From the NCBI GenBank assembly GCA_021817825.1, contig JAKAFS010000038.1:1-35083 (forward strand): DNA of 35,083 bases, read 5' to 3'. Within the stretch, counting starts at the first letter, position 1. Every line of letters starts with the position of its first letter. Shown here in pieces: positions 16,143 through 24,585 of this stretch. This stretch comes from Deltaproteobacteria bacterium. Lineage in GTDB: Bacteria; Desulfobacterota; Syntrophia; Syntrophales; UBA5619. Made by a program: the position numbers and the translations under genes. The notes under the pieces were generated by a model. It ran no database searches. It worked only from the letters and a program-made list of their open reading frames with translations, and was not told the origin of the DNA.

Positions 16143-16586
16143 TTAGGACAAGCGGGCCTTGACCTTGTCGCCCACCAGTTTTCCGTCGGCCTTGCCCGTC
16201 ACTTTCGGCATCAGAGCCTTCATGACCTTTCCCATGTCCCGGATGCCTGCGGCGCCTGACTCCCGGATGGCCTCCGCAATGGCCGCATCGAGATCCGCCT
16301 CCGACAACTGGGCCGGGAGGAAGGCCTCGATCACCTGCAACTCCGCCTGCTCTTTCGCCACCAGATCGGCCCGGCCGCCCTTCTCGAACTGTTCGATCGA
16401 ATCCTTCCGCTGCTTCACCATTGTCGAGACGAGTTGTAGGAACTCGGCCTCGGTCAGTTCCCGCTTCAGGTCGATCTCCCGGTTATGGAGACCGCTTTTC
16501 AGCATCCGCAGCGCCGACAGACGGACCTTGTCCTGGGCCTTGGCGGCCGCAATCGTATCCTGATCAATTTTTTCCTTGAAAGCCAT
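16143..16586 (-). CDS. yqeY: YqeY/GatB-like protein
   Basis: A 147-residue protein of the YqeY family, related to the tail domain of the GatB amidotransferase subunit and thought to be linked to tRNA metabolism. Typical stretches are KVRLSALRMLKSGLHNREID (21-40), VIEAFLPAQLSE (105-116) and GIRDMGKVMKALMPKVTGKADG (about 114-135 in the alignment). The AAAAGGAG ribosome site lies 9 bases before ATG 16586. It often precedes dnaG and rpoD, as here, with only 16 bases to dnaG. The exact function is not established. Confidence 0.93.
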   Translation of the reverse strand: MAFKEKIDQDTIAAAKAQDKVRLSALRMLKSGLHNREIDLKRELTEAEFLQLVSTMVKQRKDSIEQFEKGGRADLVAKEQAELQVIEAFLPAQLSEADLDAAIAEAIRESGAAGIRDMGKVMKALMPKVTGKADGKLVGDKVKARLS

Positions 16587-16607
16587 CGGTTCGATCTCCT
16601 TTTATTA

Positions 16608-16634
16608 ACTTAGGTCGTCTTTGCCTTTTGTCAA
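16608..16634 (-). promoter_or_regulatory. Candidate promoter for yqeY-dnaG-rpoD
   Basis: On the minus strand a perfect TTGACA (16634-16629) is followed by the A/T-rich TAAGTTAATA stretch in the right region for a -10, within the 80-base gap between hinT and yqeY. The -10 match is poor, so this rests mostly on the -35 and position. Confidence 0.4.
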
Positions 16635-16666
16635 TTGAAAAAGACCTACCTGCAACAGCCCCAGCC

Positions 16667-17011
16667 TCAGGCGAGACCATCCTTGAGTTGCCGACCGCCC
16701 AGCAAATGCATATGGAGATGGAAGACCGCCTGCCCCCCCTCCTCGTTGCAGTTGATCACCACCCGAAAGCCCTTTCGATCGACCTGCTTCAGTCTTGCCA
16801 CTTCCCGGGCCGCCGCCAGAACGGCCTGTAGATCGGCCGCCTCCTCTGCGCCGACCTCCATCAAGGTGGGAATATGGCGTTTGGGAATGATCACCACATG
16901 GACCGGGGCCATGGGATGGATATCCTCGAAGGCCAGGACCTTTTCATCTTCATACACCTTCCGGCAGGGAATCTCGCCTGCCGCGATTCGACAAAACAGA
17001 CAGTCATCCAT
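16667..17011 (-). CDS. hinT: HIT-family nucleotide hydrolase, HinT-like
   Basis: A 114-residue histidine-triad protein. These hydrolyse purine nucleoside phosphoramidates and acyl-adenylates. The catalytic triad H98-L-H100-M-H102-LLGG is complete, and the N-terminal C4-x2-C7 with H46 matches the zinc-binding subgroup. GGAGG lies 8 bases before ATG 17011. It lies about 40 bases after hisA, so it may be transcribed with the his genes. The physiological substrate is uncertain. Confidence 0.95.
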   Translation of the reverse strand: MDDCLFCRIAAGEIPCRKVYEDEKVLAFEDIHPMAPVHVVIIPKRHIPTLMEVGAEEAADLQAVLAAAREVARLKQVDRKGFRVVINCNEEGGQAVFHLHMHLLGGRQLKDGLA

Positions 17012-17050
17012 CAGTCGGACCTCCTTCCCGTTTTCGGAATGGGACCGGAA

Positions 17051-17827
17051 TCAGCCGTTGTCGCTCCCGGCCGCTTTTCCCGGAACGCCACCGCAACGCT
17101 GCGGGCCCTTTGCACAGGCGATCGCCGCTGCGAGGGACAGGGCTCCCGTATAAAGGGCCTTCCCGGCGATCACGCCGACCACGCCCTTTTCTTCCAGAGC
17201 CGTCAGGCGTTCGATATCCCCTATCCCGGAGACCCCGCCCGACGCGATCACCGGGATGCCAACCGCTTCCGCAACTTCGCGGGTACTTTGCAGATTCACC
17301 CCCGTTTCCATTCCGTCGCGCATGATGTCGGTGTAGACCAGCGCGGCCGGCCGATCTTCCGCAAAGCGGCGTGCCAGATCGACCGCGGTCGCATCGGTCT
17401 TTTCCGTCCAGCCCTGAACGGCCACCTTCCCACCGCTCGCGTCGATTCCCAGGATCACCTGACCGGGAAAGGCGCGCAGGGCCTCTCTGACGAATTTCGG
17501 ATCCCGCAGGGCGGAAGTGCCGAGAATGACCCACCGGACCCCCATCGCCAGATAGGTTTCCACCGTCCGCATCTCCCGGATGCCGCCGCCGACCTGGACC
17601 GGCAACCCGGTACCCGCCACGATGGCCCGGATGATCGTTTCGTGACAGGGGATACCCTCGCGCGAACCGTCCAGATCGACCACATGCAGGCGCTCGGCGC
17701 CCTGGGCTTTCCACTGCGAGGCCATTTCGGCCGGATCGTCTCCGTAAATGGTGGTCCGGTTGAAATCCCCCTGGGTCAGTCGTACGCAACGGCCGTCCTT
17801 CAGGTCTATGGCCGGAATGACTATCAT
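17051..17827 (-). CDS. hisA: ProFAR isomerase HisA (histidine biosynthesis)
   Basis: HisA opens and isomerises ProFAR to PRFAR, the fourth step of histidine synthesis. It is a 258-residue TIM barrel with catalytic D8 (PAIDLKDG) and D129 (GIDASGGKVAVQGW), the phosphate loops QVGGGIR (78-84) and IASGGVSG (194-201), and TDIMRDGMETG (166-176). The C-terminus has a short extra tail (241-258, GPQRCGGVPGKAAGSDNG). AGAGGG lies 8 bases before ATG 17827. The upstream gene is a lipoprotein, not hisH as is common, and hisF does not follow. Confidence 0.96.
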   Translation of the reverse strand: MIVIPAIDLKDGRCVRLTQGDFNRTTIYGDDPAEMASQWKAQGAERLHVVDLDGSREGIPCHETIIRAIVAGTGLPVQVGGGIREMRTVETYLAMGVRWVILGTSALRDPKFVREALRAFPGQVILGIDASGGKVAVQGWTEKTDATAVDLARRFAEDRPAALVYTDIMRDGMETGVNLQSTREVAEAVGIPVIASGGVSGIGDIERLTALEEKGVVGVIAGKALYTGALSLAAAIACAKGPQRCGGVPGKAAGSDNG

Positions 17828-17880
17828 GGAGCAACACCCTCTGAAAAATAAAAGGAACCCCTGTTGTCACAGAAATTCCC

Positions 17881-17904
17881 AAACGGGCCACCGTTCGGCG
17901 GCCC
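17881..17904 (-). terminator. Possible weak terminator after the lipoprotein gene
   Basis: A GGGCCGCCG / CGGTGGCCC stem (one G-U pair, short loop) on the minus strand is followed by GTTTGGG, a poor T-run. It may end or attenuate the transcript between the lipoprotein gene and hisA. Confidence 0.35.
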
Positions 17905-17916
17905 CTGACGCAACTA

Positions 17917-18609
17917 CTACAGACCGGGAAAGGTCTCTAGGACCGCTTCGATCCCCTCATCCATCAATTCCTCGGCAGTCACCCAGCGTCCCTTCTCCCG
18001 GAAAAAGGCTCCCAGTTGAAACACATCCTCCATCAGCGAACTTTGCGTCTTGTCGAAATGGCCCCGCCAGACCAGCGCCCCGTCACTGACCCGCAACAGG
18101 TGCAGGTCAAAGGTGACCGATGCCGGTTGTTCCACCGTATAGGCAACCCCCTTCCGCTCCCGGAAACGGTATACATAGCCGACCACAACGCCTTCGGCCT
18201 CCAGTTCACGGCCCACCTCGCTCAACACCTGGCGGAGGGGCATCTTGAGGGAACTGGCCGACACCCGCTGGAAGACGCCGGCGACCTTCTCCCCGGACAT
18301 AAAGGCCGCCTTCGGCTTCTGCCTGTCCAATTGGGCAAGGAAGAGTCTTTCCATCACCTGTTCCGGGTTTCCCGACGATCTTTGGGCATGGATGATTGTC
18401 CCGCAGAGGGGACAGTGAACGACATCGTCGGCCGCATCTTCAGGCAGGATCTGCTGAAAAGGCACCACGGCGATCCGGTCGAACCGGACCTTCCCGTCCG
18501 GAGCGGCGACAAGGCCGGAATCCCCGCGGTAATGACACCCCCCAAGGACGGGAAGCAAAAGAGAGCAGAAAAATGCACCGACGATCAGCCGGCGAAAAGA
18601 GGACGACAT
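17917..18609 (-). CDS. Conserved lipoprotein, unknown function, in the his cluster
   Basis: A 230-residue lipoprotein. The signal peptide ends in the lipobox VLGGC with C25 as the lipidated residue. The mature part has RIAVVPF (45-51), the first strand typical of TolB/LpoB/CsgG-like periplasmic folds, and FDLHLLRVSDGALVWRGHFD (167-186) followed by KTQSSLMED. A C66-P-L-C69-G pair sits in a loop. I recognise the family type only loosely (lipoproteins ending in a W..HF/FD-TQ pattern in deltaproteobacteria) and give no function. I chose ATG 18609, with AGGAGG 14 bases upstream, which is a long spacing; a GTG 12 bases earlier is too close to it. It lies between hisB and hisA, so it probably shares their transcript. 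Confidence 0.8.
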   Translation of the reverse strand: MSSSFRRLIVGAFFCSLLLPVLGGCHYRGDSGLVAAPDGKVRFDRIAVVPFQQILPEDAADDVVHCPLCGTIIHAQRSSGNPEQVMERLFLAQLDRQKPKAAFMSGEKVAGVFQRVSASSLKMPLRQVLSEVGRELEAEGVVVGYVYRFRERKGVAYTVEQPASVTFDLHLLRVSDGALVWRGHFDKTQSSLMEDVFQLGAFFREKGRWVTAEELMDEGIEAVLETFPGL

Positions 18610-18712
18610 TCCGATGATCACGACCTCCTTGTCCTGGATGGCTGAAGGCTCCCCTGATCCTGCAAAAGAACGACACACCCTCCGCCGCTCCCGCTTCCAC
18701 TCTCTTCGGGAT

Positions 18713-19303
18713 TCAAGCCTCCAGGGAACCCTTGGTAGACAGGACACCCTCAATTCGTCCGTCGAGCGCACTCGCCTCTCTAAAGGCACGAGCGAAGGCC
18801 TTGAAAATCGCCTCCGCCATATGATGGCCGTTCGTACCATAGATGAGGTTGATGTGCAAGGTTATTCCGCTATGATCCGAAAAGGACTTGAAAAATTCCC
18901 TCAGCAGGGTCGGGTCGAACTGGCCGATCCGCTGTTCTCCCAGTTCGGCACGCCAAACCAGATAGGGCCGGCCGGAGAGGTCCATCACGACGCCGGCCAG
19001 GCTCTCATCCATGGGGACCACTGACGATCCATACCGTCCGATCCCTTTTCTTTCCCCCAGGGCCTTCTTCACCGCCTGGCCGAGACAAATCCCCACATCC
19101 TCCACCAGGTGGTGATCGTCGATGGCGGTATCGCCCTGGCTCTTGACCGTCAGATCGAACAGGCCGTGCCTGGCAAAGAGGTTCAGCATGTGGTCCAGGA
19201 AGGGGACCGATGTGTCGATACGCCCCGCCCCTCGCCCGTCCAGATCAATGGTCACGGAAACCTCCGTTTCCGAGGTCTTTCTTTGAATGGTGGCCTTGCG
19301 CAT
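18713..19303 (-). CDS. hisB: Imidazoleglycerol-phosphate dehydratase HisB
   Basis: HisB dehydrates IGP to imidazole-acetol phosphate. The 196-residue protein is the monofunctional form, without the phosphatase of enterobacteria. The Mn-binding motifs are visible: DDHHLVEDV (62-70, H64, H65, E68), the HGLFDL stretch with H46, and DHSGITLHINLIYGTNGHH. AGGAGG sits 5 bases before ATG 19303. It follows hisG closely and precedes the lipoprotein gene by about 100 bases. Confidence 0.97.
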   Translation of the reverse strand: MRKATIQRKTSETEVSVTIDLDGRGAGRIDTSVPFLDHMLNLFARHGLFDLTVKSQGDTAIDDHHLVEDVGICLGQAVKKALGERKGIGRYGSSVVPMDESLAGVVMDLSGRPYLVWRAELGEQRIGQFDPTLLREFFKSFSDHSGITLHINLIYGTNGHHMAEAIFKAFARAFREASALDGRIEGVLSTKGSLEA

Positions 19304-19317
19304 GGACGCCTCCTGGT

Positions 19318-20190
19318 TCAGATGACCTTGTTCAAAGGGTACTCGATGATCCCCTCGGCGCCCGCCTCTTTGAGGAGCGGGATCAGATCCCGGACGACAT
19401 TCGCGCCGACAATGGTCTCCACGGCCAACCAGTCCGCCGAATGGAGGCCGGAGACCGTCGGGGCCTTCAGGGAGGGAAGCCGCGCGATCAACCGTTCGAG
19501 ATTTTCACGCGGAACGTTCATCTTGAGTCCCACTTTTCCTATCGCCTCAAGGGAACCGTTGAGCAGCATCCGGATCTGTTCGATTTTCTGCCGTTTCCAG
19601 GGGTCTTCCCAAGCCCGGCGGTTGGCGATCAACTTCGTGTTCGTCCGCATCAGTTCATGGACGATCTTCAATTTGTTCGCCCGGAGGGTGCTGCCCGTCT
19701 CCGTCACTTCCACGATGGCGTCCACCAGCCCCTCGACGACCTTGGCCTCCGTCGCCCCCCAGGAAAACTCGACGTGCACGTTGATGTTGCGCTCGGCGAA
19801 ATAGCGCTTCGTGAACCCCACCAGCTCCGTGGAAATCCGCTTCCCTTCCATGTCTTCCAGTGTCTTGACGGGCGAGTCCTCCCGCACCACCAGGACCCAG
19901 CGGGCCTGGCGCGTCGAAACCTTGGAATAGACCAGATCCTGGATGGCCACGACATCCGACTCGTTTTCCGTGATCCAGTCCTGCCCCGTCAGCCCCAGAT
20001 CGAGCGTGCCGTCCTCGACATAGCGGGACATCTCCTGGGCGCGGACCAACGAGCAACCGATCTCCTCGTCGTCGATATCGGGAAAGTAACTCCGGCTGTC
20101 ATAGGTGATGTGCCAGCCGGCCCGCTTGAACAGATCCACCGTAGCGACTTCCAAACTCCCCTTGGGAATTCCCAATTTCAGCTTATTCAT
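19318..20190 (-). CDS. hisG: ATP phosphoribosyltransferase HisG, long form
   Basis: HisG catalyses the first, committed step of histidine synthesis, joining ATP and PRPP. At 290 residues it is the long (HisG_L) form, with its own C-terminal regulatory domain (about 212-290) that allows histidine feedback inhibition without HisZ. Signature parts are LGIPKGSLE (6-14), LGLTGQDWI in the catalytic domain, and the PRPP-binding [14 protein letters not shown]. The start overlaps the hisI stop as ATGA. hisB follows after 14 bases. Confidence 0.97.
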   Translation of the reverse strand: MNKLKLGIPKGSLEVATVDLFKRAGWHITYDSRSYFPDIDDEEIGCSLVRAQEMSRYVEDGTLDLGLTGQDWITENESDVVAIQDLVYSKVSTRQARWVLVVREDSPVKTLEDMEGKRISTELVGFTKRYFAERNINVHVEFSWGATEAKVVEGLVDAIVEVTETGSTLRANKLKIVHELMRTNTKLIANRRAWEDPWKRQKIEQIRMLLNGSLEAIGKVGLKMNVPRENLERLIARLPSLKAPTVSGLHSADWLAVETIVGANVVRDLIPLLKEAGAEGIIEYPLNKVI

Positions 20191-20561
20191 TTATACACTT
20201 CCTTCGGATCAAAAACCGGTTCCCCGACGGTGACGAACCCTCCGTCGACTTTTTTCCTATAAAAACAGGACCGGTGTCCCGTATGGCAGGCCGCATCGCC
20301 GATCTGCCGCACCTTCAACAGGATCGTGTCCTCATCGCAATCGAGCCGAATTTCGCTGACCAGTTGAACATTCCCGGAACTCTCCCCCTTCAGCCAGAGG
20401 CTCTGCCGGGAGCGGCTCCAGTAGGTTGCCTTTCCGGTCTCCAGCGTTTTGAGCCACGATTCCCGGTTCATGTAAGCCAGCATGAGGACCTCGCCGGTCT
20501 CCTGGTCCTGTACCACGGCGGGAACCAGTCCCTCCCCCTTGTCAAAATTTGGTTCTATCAT
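20187..20561 (-). CDS. hisI: Phosphoribosyl-AMP cyclohydrolase HisI
   Basis: HisI opens the adenine ring of PR-AMP, the third histidine step. The 124-residue protein is the monofunctional form, not fused to HisE. Visible features are [34 protein letters not shown], the metal motif DCDED and [21 protein letters not shown] precedes ATG 20561. It is first in the hisI-hisG-hisB run and is coupled to hisG by ATGA. Confidence 0.97.
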   Translation of the reverse strand: MIEPNFDKGEGLVPAVVQDQETGEVLMLAYMNRESWLKTLETGKATYWSRSRQSLWLKGESSGNVQLVSEIRLDCDEDTILLKVRQIGDAACHTGHRSCFYRKKVDGGFVTVGEPVFDPKEVYK

Positions 20562-20857
20562 GTTGCTCCCTCGTCATATTTTGCGGTCGTCCTACGGCCG
20601 TTGACCAACCAGTTCAACCCACCCGCAGGCAGACCGGGCATGATAATTGAATAAATGCCATTAAGCAAGCTTTTTTTCCCCTTGCGGTGCCACAGAGTTT
20701 CAGCTTGCCTACCGACTGGGGATATGTTACAAAACGACCCACATGAAGGGCTGTAAAATGGGCAACGTCGGTGGTTTGTTCTGTTGATTTTTTCCCAAAA
20801 CGCGTCCGCTCCTTAGTAGGACCTGTACAATATCCCGGATGTTCAGGAGGTTCGGCG
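20562..20857. other. Intergenic region between divergent hisI and the small membrane gene
   Basis: No gene is supported. It holds the candidate his promoter (20640-20668). The rest is not recognised; a reading frame on the minus strand (20614-20934) resembles no family I know. Confidence 0.5.
20640..20668 (-). promoter_or_regulatory. Candidate his operon promoter
   Basis: On the minus strand TTGCTT (20668-20663) and TATCAT (20645-20640) are 17 bases apart, about 80 bases upstream of hisI. The -10 matches in five of six bases; the -35 is partial. Confidence 0.45.
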
Positions 20858-21160
20858 ATGTCATTGTTAATCGGAGGCATTGTATCAGTCATCCTCGGCG
20901 TCATCGGTTTTTCCATCTGGTGGGCTGAGTTCATCGATATCCTACAGGGTGGGATACCGATCCTGTTGATCCTAGGGGGAGTTCTTGCAGTCTATGTCGG
21001 ACTGGATGCCATGCAGGACAGAATGCGGGAAGAGAGACAAAAGCAGGAAGAGAAGCTGGAAAAGGCACGGGAAGAGATCCAGCAGGTCAAGGCCCAGTCG
21101 GAGCAGTATCGGGAAGAAATCGAAAAGCTGAAAGAACAGGCCCGAAAAAATTCTCCTTGA
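20858..21160 (+). CDS. Small membrane protein with C-terminal coiled coil
   Basis: A 100-residue protein I cannot assign. It has two membrane segments (about 2-22, MSLLIGGIVSVILGVIGFS, and about 31-50, GGIPILLILGGVLAVYVGL) with WW and Pro between them. A charged coiled-coil tail covers about 53-97 (for example EERQKQEEKLEKAREEIQQV). ATG 20858 is chosen because CAGGAGG lies 7 bases upstream; an earlier in-frame start at 20771 lacks one. The pattern of a short W-rich hairpin with G-rich helices recalls small two-helix proteins such as magnetosome MamI, from memory only. Nothing else here suggests magnetosomes. The neighbours do not indicate a role. Confidence 0.75.
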   Translation: MSLLIGGIVSVILGVIGFSIWWAEFIDILQGGIPILLILGGVLAVYVGLDAMQDRMREERQKQEEKLEKAREEIQQVKAQSEQYREEIEKLKEQARKNSP

Positions 21161-21655
21161 CAGGGACGACAAAATCCAATAGTGAAGCGCCAGTTTTAAA
21201 GCAACGAATGGAGCAGGAATAAAGTGTTTCAGTCTTTAGTTCGATTCGACATTACCCATATCCCCTTCGATAACTATATGTATTGATGCCTGCTGTCCGT
21301 CTTTACCGATGGGCAAGCAGGCGCCTTCCCCAAAAATTACCCCTTAATCACTATCCCCATAACGAACCGCAGGTGCGGTCATAGCCCCCAAAGGGAGATC
21401 CGTCACATGTTTTATGTCATCGACAATTTTTATTATTTTCCCTCTTCGCTTTACGCCTACCGATGCCTGTCCTCCCTTCGCGGCGAGGGTGGACAGGGCG
21501 CTGCTTTCCATTGCCAGGCCGTTTCTACAGGGCATAATCGGGTTGAACAGGGTGAATAACCCGATAGCAGGGCACACGGCATGTACAGGGAGATTTTTGA
21601 ATATTCAGTTTCTCGATATAAACATTGTCTTCTTTGGAAGTAAAAGGAGGTTTTA
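21161..21655. other. Leader region upstream of dctP
   Basis: No gene is supported. Two clear structures are seen. One is a long hairpin at 21288-21322 (GCCTGCT/AGCAGGC extended by wobble pairs, loop TTTACC). The other is an 8-base inverted repeat ATCGGGTT/AACCCGAT (21537-21565) about 90 bases before dctP. Both could regulate the TRAP operon. An unmatched minus frame (21344-21577) is left out. Confidence 0.5.
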
Positions 21656-22687
21656 ATGAAAAAATCAAGGTATTCTGCGCTTCTCGTCACTTCTCTATCC
21701 CTGTTTGGCTTGATGCTTTCCGGTTCTTTTGCAGCGGCGGCAGCGCCGGTCAAGCAAATCAAGTTGAACTATTCGGTTTTCTTTCCGGCCCCCCATATCC
21801 ATAGCCAATTGGCCGTCGAATGGGGAAAAGAACTGGAAAAGCGAACCAACGGCAGGGTCAAGGTTGATGTATTGCCGGGCGGAACGCTGACCCCGGCCGA
21901 TAAATGTTACGACGGCGTCGAGAAGGGAATTTCCGATCTGGGCATGTCGGTCTTTGCCTACACGAGGGGGAAATTTCCCTTGACCGAGGTCGTTGACCTG
22001 CCCTTGGGGATCAAAAGCGGTGCGGTGGCCACAAGGTTGATCAATGAGTACTACAAAAAATTCAAGCCGAAGGAATTGGACGGCGTAAAGGTGATGTTTC
22101 TTCATGCCCACGGCCCCGGACTGCTGCACAGCAAGACGCCGGTCAACCGGCTGGAAGATGTCAAGGGGATGAAGATCCGCTGCACCGGTCTGGCCACGAA
22201 GATCGTCGCCTCTCTGGGGGGCACCCCGGTGGCGATGCCCATGGGCGAGACCTACGATGCCCTGAGCAGGGGCGTCGTCGATGCCTCCATGGCGCCGCAG
22301 GAATCGCTGAGCAGCTGGAAATGGGGAGAGGTCGTCAAATACACGACGGAAGATTTTGGCGCTTCTTATTCCACGGGCATGTTTGTCGTCATGAACAAGG
22401 GCAAGTGGAACTCCCTGCCTGCGGACATCCAGAAAATCATTGAAAAATTGAATGAGGAATGGATCGTCAAGTCGGGCAAGGCCTGGGATGACATCGACAA
22501 AGAAGGCCGGGAAACCACTCTCAAGCTGGGAAACAAAGTCATTCCTCTGGCGAAGGACGAAAATGAGCGGTGGGCAAAGGCCGTTCGTCCTCTCCTTGAT
22601 GAATACGTAAGCAACATGAAAGCGAAGGGATTGCCCGGCGATCAGGCGCTGAAGTTTTATCTGGAGCAACTGAAAAAACAGCGATAA
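21656..22687 (+). CDS. dctP: TRAP transporter solute-binding protein DctP
   Basis: A 343-residue periplasmic binding protein of a TRAP importer. A signal peptide covers about 1-28 (LMLSGSFAAAAA). The mature protein shows family features: FFPAPHIHS (42-50), ELEKRTNGRVKVDVLPGGTL (59-78), and KGMKIRCTG with R175 at the carboxylate-binding Arg position. The AGGAGG ribosome site precedes ATG 21656. The substrate is likely an organic acid, but which one is not shown by the sequence. A stable hairpin (22692-22735) separates it from dctQ and probably favours excess binding protein over membrane parts. Confidence 0.95.
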   Translation: MKKSRYSALLVTSLSLFGLMLSGSFAAAAAPVKQIKLNYSVFFPAPHIHSQLAVEWGKELEKRTNGRVKVDVLPGGTLTPADKCYDGVEKGISDLGMSVFAYTRGKFPLTEVVDLPLGIKSGAVATRLINEYYKKFKPKELDGVKVMFLHAHGPGLLHSKTPVNRLEDVKGMKIRCTGLATKIVASLGGTPVAMPMGETYDALSRGVVDASMAPQESLSSWKWGEVVKYTTEDFGASYSTGMFVVMNKGKWNSLPADIQKIIEKLNEEWIVKSGKAWDDIDKEGRETTLKLGNKVIPLAKDENERWAKAVRPLLDEYVSNMKAKGLPGDQALKFYLEQLKKQR

Positions 22688-22691
22688 AGAC

Positions 22692-22735
22692 ATTGAGGAG
22701 AGGGGAAAGGGAAATCCCCCTCTCCTCTCCTCAAT
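22692..22735 (+). promoter_or_regulatory. Intercistronic hairpin between dctP and dctQ
   Basis: A 12-base perfect stem ATTGAGGAGAGG/CCTCTCCTCAAT encloses a G/C-rich inner part. There is no T-run, so it is more likely an mRNA stabiliser or partial attenuator that raises the level of dctP over dctQM. Confidence 0.6.
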
Positions 22736-22775
22736 AGCGGTGCAGCGCCGGAAAGGCATCAAGAAGGGGTCATTC

Positions 22776-23261
22776 ATGAACGGATTTTTGAGGGCAGTGG
22801 AGCAGATCGGCAAGTTCCTGAATATCGTTGCAGGAATCAGCTTGATCTTTCTCATGTTGCTGACGATTGTCGATGTGATTTTAAGGGGATTCGGCAGACC
22901 GATGGTCGGGACCTACGAATTGGTGGCCTTTTCGGGGGCCATCGCCATCGGACTTGCGATGCCCCGTACCGCCCTGTTGCGGGGACATATCTACGTCGAT
23001 TTCCTGATCGCCAAGTTTTCTCGAACCGTGCGAGATCTCTTCAACTTCGCCACCCGCGGCCTCGTGTTTATCCTTTTCGCCCTTGCGGGATGGAACCTTT
23101 TGAAATTCGGATGGGACTTGCAAAAATCGGGAGAGGTTTCGCTCACCCTTCAGATGCCTTTCTATCCCGTCGCATACGGGGTCGGCATCTGCTGTTTCGT
23201 TCAGTGCCTGGTCGTCATTTGCGATATTATCAAGATCCGGGGAGGTCAATACGATGAATGA
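22776..23261 (+). CDS. dctQ: TRAP transporter small membrane subunit DctQ
   Basis: A 161-residue small membrane subunit with four hydrophobic segments (about 12-34, 45-66, 88-108, 125-147). The DctQ-type start VDVILRGFGRPMVGTYELV lies in the first half. I chose ATG 22776, with AAGAAGGGG upstream, over an upstream start that would add 12 unlike residues. Its end overlaps dctM by eight bases, so the two are coupled. Confidence 0.92.
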   Translation: MNGFLRAVEQIGKFLNIVAGISLIFLMLLTIVDVILRGFGRPMVGTYELVAFSGAIAIGLAMPRTALLRGHIYVDFLIAKFSRTVRDLFNFATRGLVFILFALAGWNLLKFGWDLQKSGEVSLTLQMPFYPVAYGVGICCFVQCLVVICDIIKIRGGQYDE

Positions 23262-24555
23262 GGTTGTGATCGGGCTTCTGGGCCTCGCATCGCTGTTGGT
23301 CCTTTTCCTCACGGGCATCGAGCTCGGCTTTGCCATGGCATTGGTCGGGTTTATCGGCTTCAGCATTATCGTCTCGCCGGTGGCCGCGATGAACCTGCTC
23401 GCCAAAGACATTTTCGATGTCTTTGCTTCCTATGGCTTTACCGTCATCCCCCTGTTCATCCTGATGGGTCAGATTGCCTTCAATGCGGGGATCGCCAAGC
23501 GCTTGTACAATGCCTCCTACAAATTTATCGGCCATATCCCCGGCGGGATGGCGATGGCCACCGTCGTGGGGGCAACGGCGTTCAAAGCCATTTGCGGATC
23601 ATCGCCGGCGACCGCCGCCACGTTCGCGAGCGTGGCCATCCCGGAAATGGACCGCTATCGCTATGACAAGAAACTCTCGACGGGCATCGTCGCTTCGGTA
23701 GGCACTCTGGGCATCCTCATGCCTCCCAGCGTCACGCTGGTGGTATTCGGAATCATTACCGGACTGTCCATCGGCAAGCTCTTTTTGGCCGGGCTCATTC
23801 CGGGCCTGATCATTGCCACTTTTTTTATTGCCATCATCTACGGCTGGTGCAAGATCAACCCCCTGCTGGGGCCGCAGGGGGAAAGATCGACCTGGCGGGA
23901 GAGGTTCGCTTCCCTTCCGGAAATCGGCATCGTCGTTCTGATCTTCCTGATGATGATCTTCGGGTTGATGAAGGGCCTGTTTACCCCGACGGAAGCGGGA
24001 AGCGTGGGCACCGGTTTGGTATTGCTCATCTCGCTTATCAGAAGGGATCTCAATTTCAGAGGCTTCGTCAAATCGGTCGCCGAATCCCTGAAAACGGCCT
24101 GCATGGTCTTGATGCTGATCGCCGGCTCCACCATCCTGGGCCATTTCCTTGCGGTGACCAAAATCCCGATGCTCGCCGCCGATTGGGTCACGGGACTGGC
24201 GCTCAACAAGTACGTCATCATGGTGATCATCAGCCTCATCTACCAGACCGGGGGATCCTTTATCGACGACCTGGCCTTCATGATCCTGGCCACGCCGATT
24301 TTCTATCCGGTGATCATGAAACTCGGGTTCGATCCCATCTGGTTCGGCATCATCATCGCCATCACGGTGATGATCGGGGTCATCATCCCCCCGGTGGCGA
24401 TGAATGTGTTCGTCGTCAAAAACATCACCAAGGTCCCGTTCAACACCATCTATAAAGGGGTTTATCCCTTCCTGATCAGTCTGATCGTCTGCGCGGCGCT
24501 GCTCTTCGTCTTTCCGCAACTGGCCACCTACCTGCCGAGCCATCTGATGAGGTAG
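23254..24555 (+). CDS. dctM: TRAP transporter large membrane subunit DctM
   Basis: A 433-residue ion-coupled permease of the TRAP family with about 11-12 membrane segments. Signature stretches are PLFILMGQIAFNAGIAKRLY (66-85) and GHIPGGMAMATVVGATAF followed by GSSPATAATFASVAIPEM. GGAGG lies 8 bases before ATG 23254, inside dctQ. With DctP and DctQ it makes one importer driven by an ion gradient. Confidence 0.96.
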   Translation: MNEVVIGLLGLASLLVLFLTGIELGFAMALVGFIGFSIIVSPVAAMNLLAKDIFDVFASYGFTVIPLFILMGQIAFNAGIAKRLYNASYKFIGHIPGGMAMATVVGATAFKAICGSSPATAATFASVAIPEMDRYRYDKKLSTGIVASVGTLGILMPPSVTLVVFGIITGLSIGKLFLAGLIPGLIIATFFIAIIYGWCKINPLLGPQGERSTWRERFASLPEIGIVVLIFLMMIFGLMKGLFTPTEAGSVGTGLVLLISLIRRDLNFRGFVKSVAESLKTACMVLMLIAGSTILGHFLAVTKIPMLAADWVTGLALNKYVIMVIISLIYQTGGSFIDDLAFMILATPIFYPVIMKLGFDPIWFGIIIAITVMIGVIIPPVAMNVFVVKNITKVPFNTIYKGVYPFLISLIVCAALLFVFPQLATYLPSHLMR

Positions 24556-24560
24556 GGGAT

Positions 24561-24585
24561 GGGGAGGCGCCATCGGCGCCACCCC
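24561..24585 (+). terminator. GC-rich hairpin after dctM
   Basis: GGGGAGGCGCC-ATC-GGCGCCACCCC forms a strong stem with one A-A mismatch right after the dctM stop. There is no T-run. It lies between the convergent dctM and ktrA genes and may act in both directions. Confidence 0.5.

Noticed and set aside
20614-20934. Minus-strand frame in the hisI upstream gap, considered as a transposase remnant
   Set aside because: No transposase motif or paired terminal repeats could be found.
20858-21160. Magnetosome gene cluster
   Set aside because: Only one small protein with a loose resemblance to MamI; no other mam genes in the window.
21344-21577. Minus-strand frame of 77 codons in the dctP leader
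   Set aside because: No ribosome site or family resemblance; could be a decayed fragment but nothing proves it.
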